From the NCBI GenBank assembly GCA_020722485.1, contig DYKS01000015.1, forward strand, positions 1 through 16,146: a DNA stretch of 16,146 bases. Reading direction: 5' to 3'. A model generated the notes under the pieces. That model made no database searches. It saw nothing but the letters and a program-made list of their open reading frames with translations, and was not told the DNA's origin. Numbering within the stretch: position 1 is the stretch's first letter; each line of letters begins with the position of its first letter. Positions 14,311-16,146 of the stretch are shown piece by piece. A program made the translations under genes and the position numbers. This DNA is from Candidatus Elulimicrobium sp. GTDB lineage: Bacteria > Patescibacteriota > Minisyncoccia > Moranbacterales > UBA9337.

Positions 14311-14496
14311 ATTAGCGTTGTTTACATTTTTCTATATTATTTTGTAATTTTTTTTAAAACACTAGCAAAATAATATTGTAAATTTATTTGAGAAAATTTT
14401 GAAAAGTTATGAAGACTGGATTCCCGCTTTCGCGGGAATGACTTGGGAAACGTGGGAATAACAAGGAAAATAATGAGCCGAAAATGTAAATAACGC
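14311..14496 (+). repeat. Composite intergenic repeat, copy 2, with inverted ends (MITE-like)
   Basis: This nearly fills the 247-base gap between murD and the transporter gene. The head ATTAGCGTTGTTTACATTT (14311-14329) is identical to 8446-8464. At the far end AAAATGTAAATAACGC (14481-14496 region) is its reverse complement with one mismatch in 16. In between, ACTGGATTCCCGC (14415-14427) and GCGGGAATGAC (14432-14442) form an 8-bp hairpin with loop TTTC, and GGGAATAAC recurs at 14454-14462. TAATTTAATT occurs on both sides (14304-14313 and 14509-14518), but not placed symmetrically, so a target duplication is uncertain in such AT-rich DNA. No transposase is encoded. Confidence 0.65.
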
Positions 14497-14519
14497 GGTG
14501 AAATCTAATAATTTAATTT

Positions 14520-15602
14520 ATGTTTTTAAATTTTTTAAATCATATTCAAAAATACCTTTTTGTTTGGATTATAGTTGCTGTGGCGGGAGGATTACTGGTT
14601 GTCAAAGTTTTTGGCGGTTATTCTTTTACTCCCTTAATTTGTTTTTTGGCGGCTTTGATAATGATTTATCCTTCGCTGATTCCTTTGAATTTTGATAAGT
14701 TGAAAAATTCTTTACGAAATTACCGTTTGATTTTATTTTCTTTAGCGGCTAATTTTATTTTGGCGCCGGTTGCGGCTTTTTTGATTGGATTATTTTTCCT
14801 AAAGGAAAATCCAGAGCTACGAGCGGGTCTTATGCTTCTGGCCGTTTTTCCGGGAGGAGGAATGATGACTACTTGGGCGCACAGATCTCGATCGCATATG
14901 CCGACGGCAGTGAGTGTGATTTTTTTTAATTTATTGGCAGCTGTTTTTATTGCTCCTTTCATATTGTCTTTCACTTTTAGTTATTTATTTGGAGATTCTT
15001 TCTCTTCAATTTCGGAAGAAGAAACTTGTTTCTTGGAAAATATTACTGATCAAACCGCTTCTTGCGCTTTAGGAAAGGGAGGAAAAATAACAGCTGGACA
15101 AATTGCTTGGCCAATGTTTTTTATTCTTGTTATTCCTTTATTGGCGGCTTATCTTACTCAAAAACTGATTAAAAAGAAAAAAGGAATGGAATATTTTGAA
15201 AAAACTAAAATGCTTTTCGGAAGTTTCAGTAATTGGGGTTTAGTGATTGTTTTGTTTTTTTTAATGGCGTTGAATAGCAACGATTATTTGTTTAAAAATC
15301 CATATGTGGTCGCAATAGCTTTTGGTCCGGTTGCTTTGTTTTACGGTTTAATGCTGTTCGCGGCGATAATGGCGTATCTTTTTTATGGCGAATCTCGCGG
15401 TCGCGCTTTAAGTTGGGGAATTTTCTTGCGTTATATAACTTTATCTCTTGGTTTTTCTACTTCTTTAATTTATCAAAATTCTGCTTTGGCAATGGTTATT
15501 GTTCCTGTAGTGCTGTCTTATTTTATTCAAATGCCGCTTTCTTTTTGGTTAAATAAATATTTGTTGAACAATTCAAAAATAATTACGGAAAATCAAAATT
15601 AA
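14520..15602 (+). CDS. ACR3/bile-acid:sodium symporter-like membrane transporter
   Basis: This 360-residue protein has about ten hydrophobic segments (roughly 13-33, 36-55, 68-94, 101-118, 127-156, 194-214, 235-251, 262-290, 299-317 and 322-342). The order and the pattern of a conserved proline-glycine break in the fourth segment (FPGGGMMTTWAHRS, 110-123) followed by a helix with an asparagine (FFNLLAA, 135-141) resemble the BASS/ACR3 superfamily of sodium- or proton-coupled carriers and arsenite exporters. The cysteine that ACR3 uses in this break is replaced by glycine, so arsenite export should not be assumed. A hydrophilic loop (about 157-190) with two Cys, C170 and C182, might face outside and form a disulfide. 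The substrate is unknown. No ribosome binding site is seen; the upstream region is the copy 2 repeat. Confidence 0.85.
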   Translation: MFLNFLNHIQKYLFVWIIVAVAGGLLVVKVFGGYSFTPLICFLAALIMIYPSLIPLNFDKLKNSLRNYRLILFSLAANFILAPVAAFLIGLFFLKENPELRAGLMLLAVFPGGGMMTTWAHRSRSHMPTAVSVIFFNLLAAVFIAPFILSFTFSYLFGDSFSSISEEETCFLENITDQTASCALGKGGKITAGQIAWPMFFILVIPLLAAYLTQKLIKKKKGMEYFEKTKMLFGSFSNWGLVIVLFFLMALNSNDYLFKNPYVVAIAFGPVALFYGLMLFAAIMAYLFYGESRGRALSWGIFLRYITLSLGFSTSLIYQNSALAMVIVPVVLSYFIQMPLSFWLNKYLLNNSKIITENQN

Positions 15603-15625
15603 AAAATTTTTTTAATGGTTTTTTC

Positions 15626-15653
15626 TAGACAAAATATCATTATGTTGTATAAT
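15626..15653 (+). promoter_or_regulatory. Promoter of the tRNA-Ala/tRNA-Ile pair
   Basis: TAGACA (15626-15631), a 16-base spacer and a perfect TATAAT (15648-15653). Transcription would start near 15660, 29 bases before the first tRNA. Only the second base of the -35 departs from TTGACA. Confidence 0.75.
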
Positions 15654-15688
15654 GTTAAAGTCTTTTGTTTTCTCGTTTATTGGCTTTT

Positions 15689-15761
15689 GGGCCGGTAGCT
15701 CATCTGGTAGAGCGCCTCGTTTGCACCGAGGAGGTAGCGGGTTCAAGTCCTGTCCGGTCCA
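15689..15761 (+). tRNA. tRNA-Ala (anticodon TGC)
   Basis: A complete 73-base cloverleaf: acceptor GGGCCGG/CCGGTCC with the alanine G3-U70 wobble, D stem GCTC/GAGC, anticodon stem CCTCG/CGAGG with loop TTTGCAC, and T arm GCGGG-TTCAAGT-CCTGT. The discriminator is A. The genome reads CCC after it instead of CCA, so the 3' end must be added enzymatically, unlike the other two tRNAs here. It is the first gene of a pair with tRNA-Ile, 28 bases apart. Confidence 0.96.
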
Positions 15762-15789
15762 CCCTGAACAAGAACAAGAAGCAAGAAAA

Positions 15790-15866
15790 GGGCGTATAGC
15801 TCAGTTGGTTAGAGCGCAACACTGATAATGTTGAGGTCCCAAGTTCGAATCTTGGTACGCCCACCA
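15790..15866 (+). tRNA. tRNA-Ile (anticodon GAT)
   Basis: A complete cloverleaf with acceptor GGGCGTA/TACGCCC, D stem GCTC/GAGC, anticodon stem CAACA/TGTTG with loop CTGATAA (anticodon GAT, reading ATC and ATT), T arm CCAAG-TTCGAAT-CTTGG, discriminator A and encoded CCA (15864-15866). It lies 28 bases after tRNA-Ala and is probably co-transcribed with it. The Ala and Ile tRNAs often sit in the rRNA operon spacer in bacteria; no rRNA is visible here. Confidence 0.97.
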
Positions 15867-16146
15867 AAATTAAACTTTTAGAAATTTTACCGATGGATTC
15901 AGTTGTGTTTGTTGAGGCATTTAATCTGCTATTGGGTATTTGGAAAATTTATCTTTTAGTTTACATTTTGCGCAAATGATTTTCCTACCGATAATTAATT
16001 TATCATTTTTTCTCACATTGCAAGGTTAAATTTCAATTTAATGTTTTAGTATATGCGAAGTTTTGCGAAGTAAAACGGAGCAAAAATTTGAGTGGAAAAA
16101 ACGCAATTGCAGTAAATTATTTACGCGCTTTTTCTTGAACCTCATA
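15867..16146. other. Gene-free right edge with small hairpins
   Basis: No supported gene is seen in the last 280 bases. The region contains the palindrome TTTGCGCAAA (15967-15976) and GATAA/TTATC (15990-16004) followed by a T-run, a weak terminator candidate after the tRNAs. It also has a stem-loop GTTTTGC-GAA-GTAAAAC (16060-16076) flanked by two GCGAAG copies (16055-16060 and 16065-16070). The GC-rich patches stand out from the surrounding AT-rich sequence. The minus strand has a ten-codon frame from the right border to TAA at 16117-16119, too short to call. Confidence 0.4.

Noticed and set aside
14498..14695. 65-codon plus-strand frame overlapping the start of the transporter gene
   Set aside because: It lies in another frame over the transporter N-terminus and has no family features; the 360-codon frame has clear membrane protein character.
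15907..16015. Minus-strand frame of about 31 codons from a GTG, with an ICAKC Cys pair like a zinc knuckle
   Set aside because: Too short, no ribosome binding site, no second Cys pair in frame; a chance frame or an old fragment cannot be told apart.
16117..16146. Ten-codon minus-strand frame entering from the right border and ending in TAA (YEVQEKARK)
   Set aside because: It could be the C-terminus of a gene outside the window, but ten open codons are not evidence; sequence beyond the edge is needed.

Overview
The window is a stretch of AT-rich bacterial chromosome with short intergenic gaps, 13 confidently called proteins, three tRNAs and no phage or IS genes. ClpC, RuvX, MurD, ComF, class II aldolase and type I GAPDH are all bacterial. 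TGA serves as a stop for comF and the amidohydrolase, so the standard bacterial code applies. Strong Shine-Dalgarno sites are rare: galT has one, and most starts sit directly behind A/T tracts. Together with the low GC and the gene mix, this suggests a Patescibacteria/CPR-type genome (Parcubacteria-like). That placement is an inference from style, not from a marker gene.

Left part, minus strand (27-3420): a clpC-comF operon whose genes share one base (TAATG) runs leftward from a near-perfect promoter (TTGACA-N16-TATAAA). It is followed by a separately promoted tRNA-Ala(CGC). ruvX diverges from clpC.

Middle part, plus strand (3506-11008): ruvX; a GT2 dolichyl-phosphate-glucose-synthase-like glycosyltransferase followed by a GalT-family nucleotidylyltransferase; a small-multidrug-export-family membrane protein with tpiA; class II fba; two half-size COG0701-type permeases overlapping by one base; and gap. 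tpiA, fba and gap encode three consecutive steps of lower glycolysis in one orientation, but their gaps and promoters suggest separate transcripts.

Right part, plus strand (11095-15866): an N-acyl-D-amino-acid deacylase-family amidohydrolase in which two expected active-site residues are Asn; a possible 41-codon ORF; murD; an ACR3/BASS-like transporter; then tRNA-Ala(TGC) and tRNA-Ile(GAT) behind their own strong promoter. The last 280 bases have no supported gene.

The most unusual non-coding structure is a family of intergenic repeats. Two composite elements (8446-8624 and 14311-14496) share a 19-base head, a GGATTCCCGC/GCGGGAATGAC hairpin about 103 bases later, and a second GGAATRAC copy 19-20 bases after that. 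The 14311 element ends in an inverted copy of its head. Shorter relatives of the head (GYGTTGTTTA) lie downstream of ruvX, permease B and gap. In the 8446 element the second GGAATGACA supplies the -35 of a likely promoter for the permease pair. No complete novel system is visible; the repeat family and the altered amidohydrolase are the best leads.
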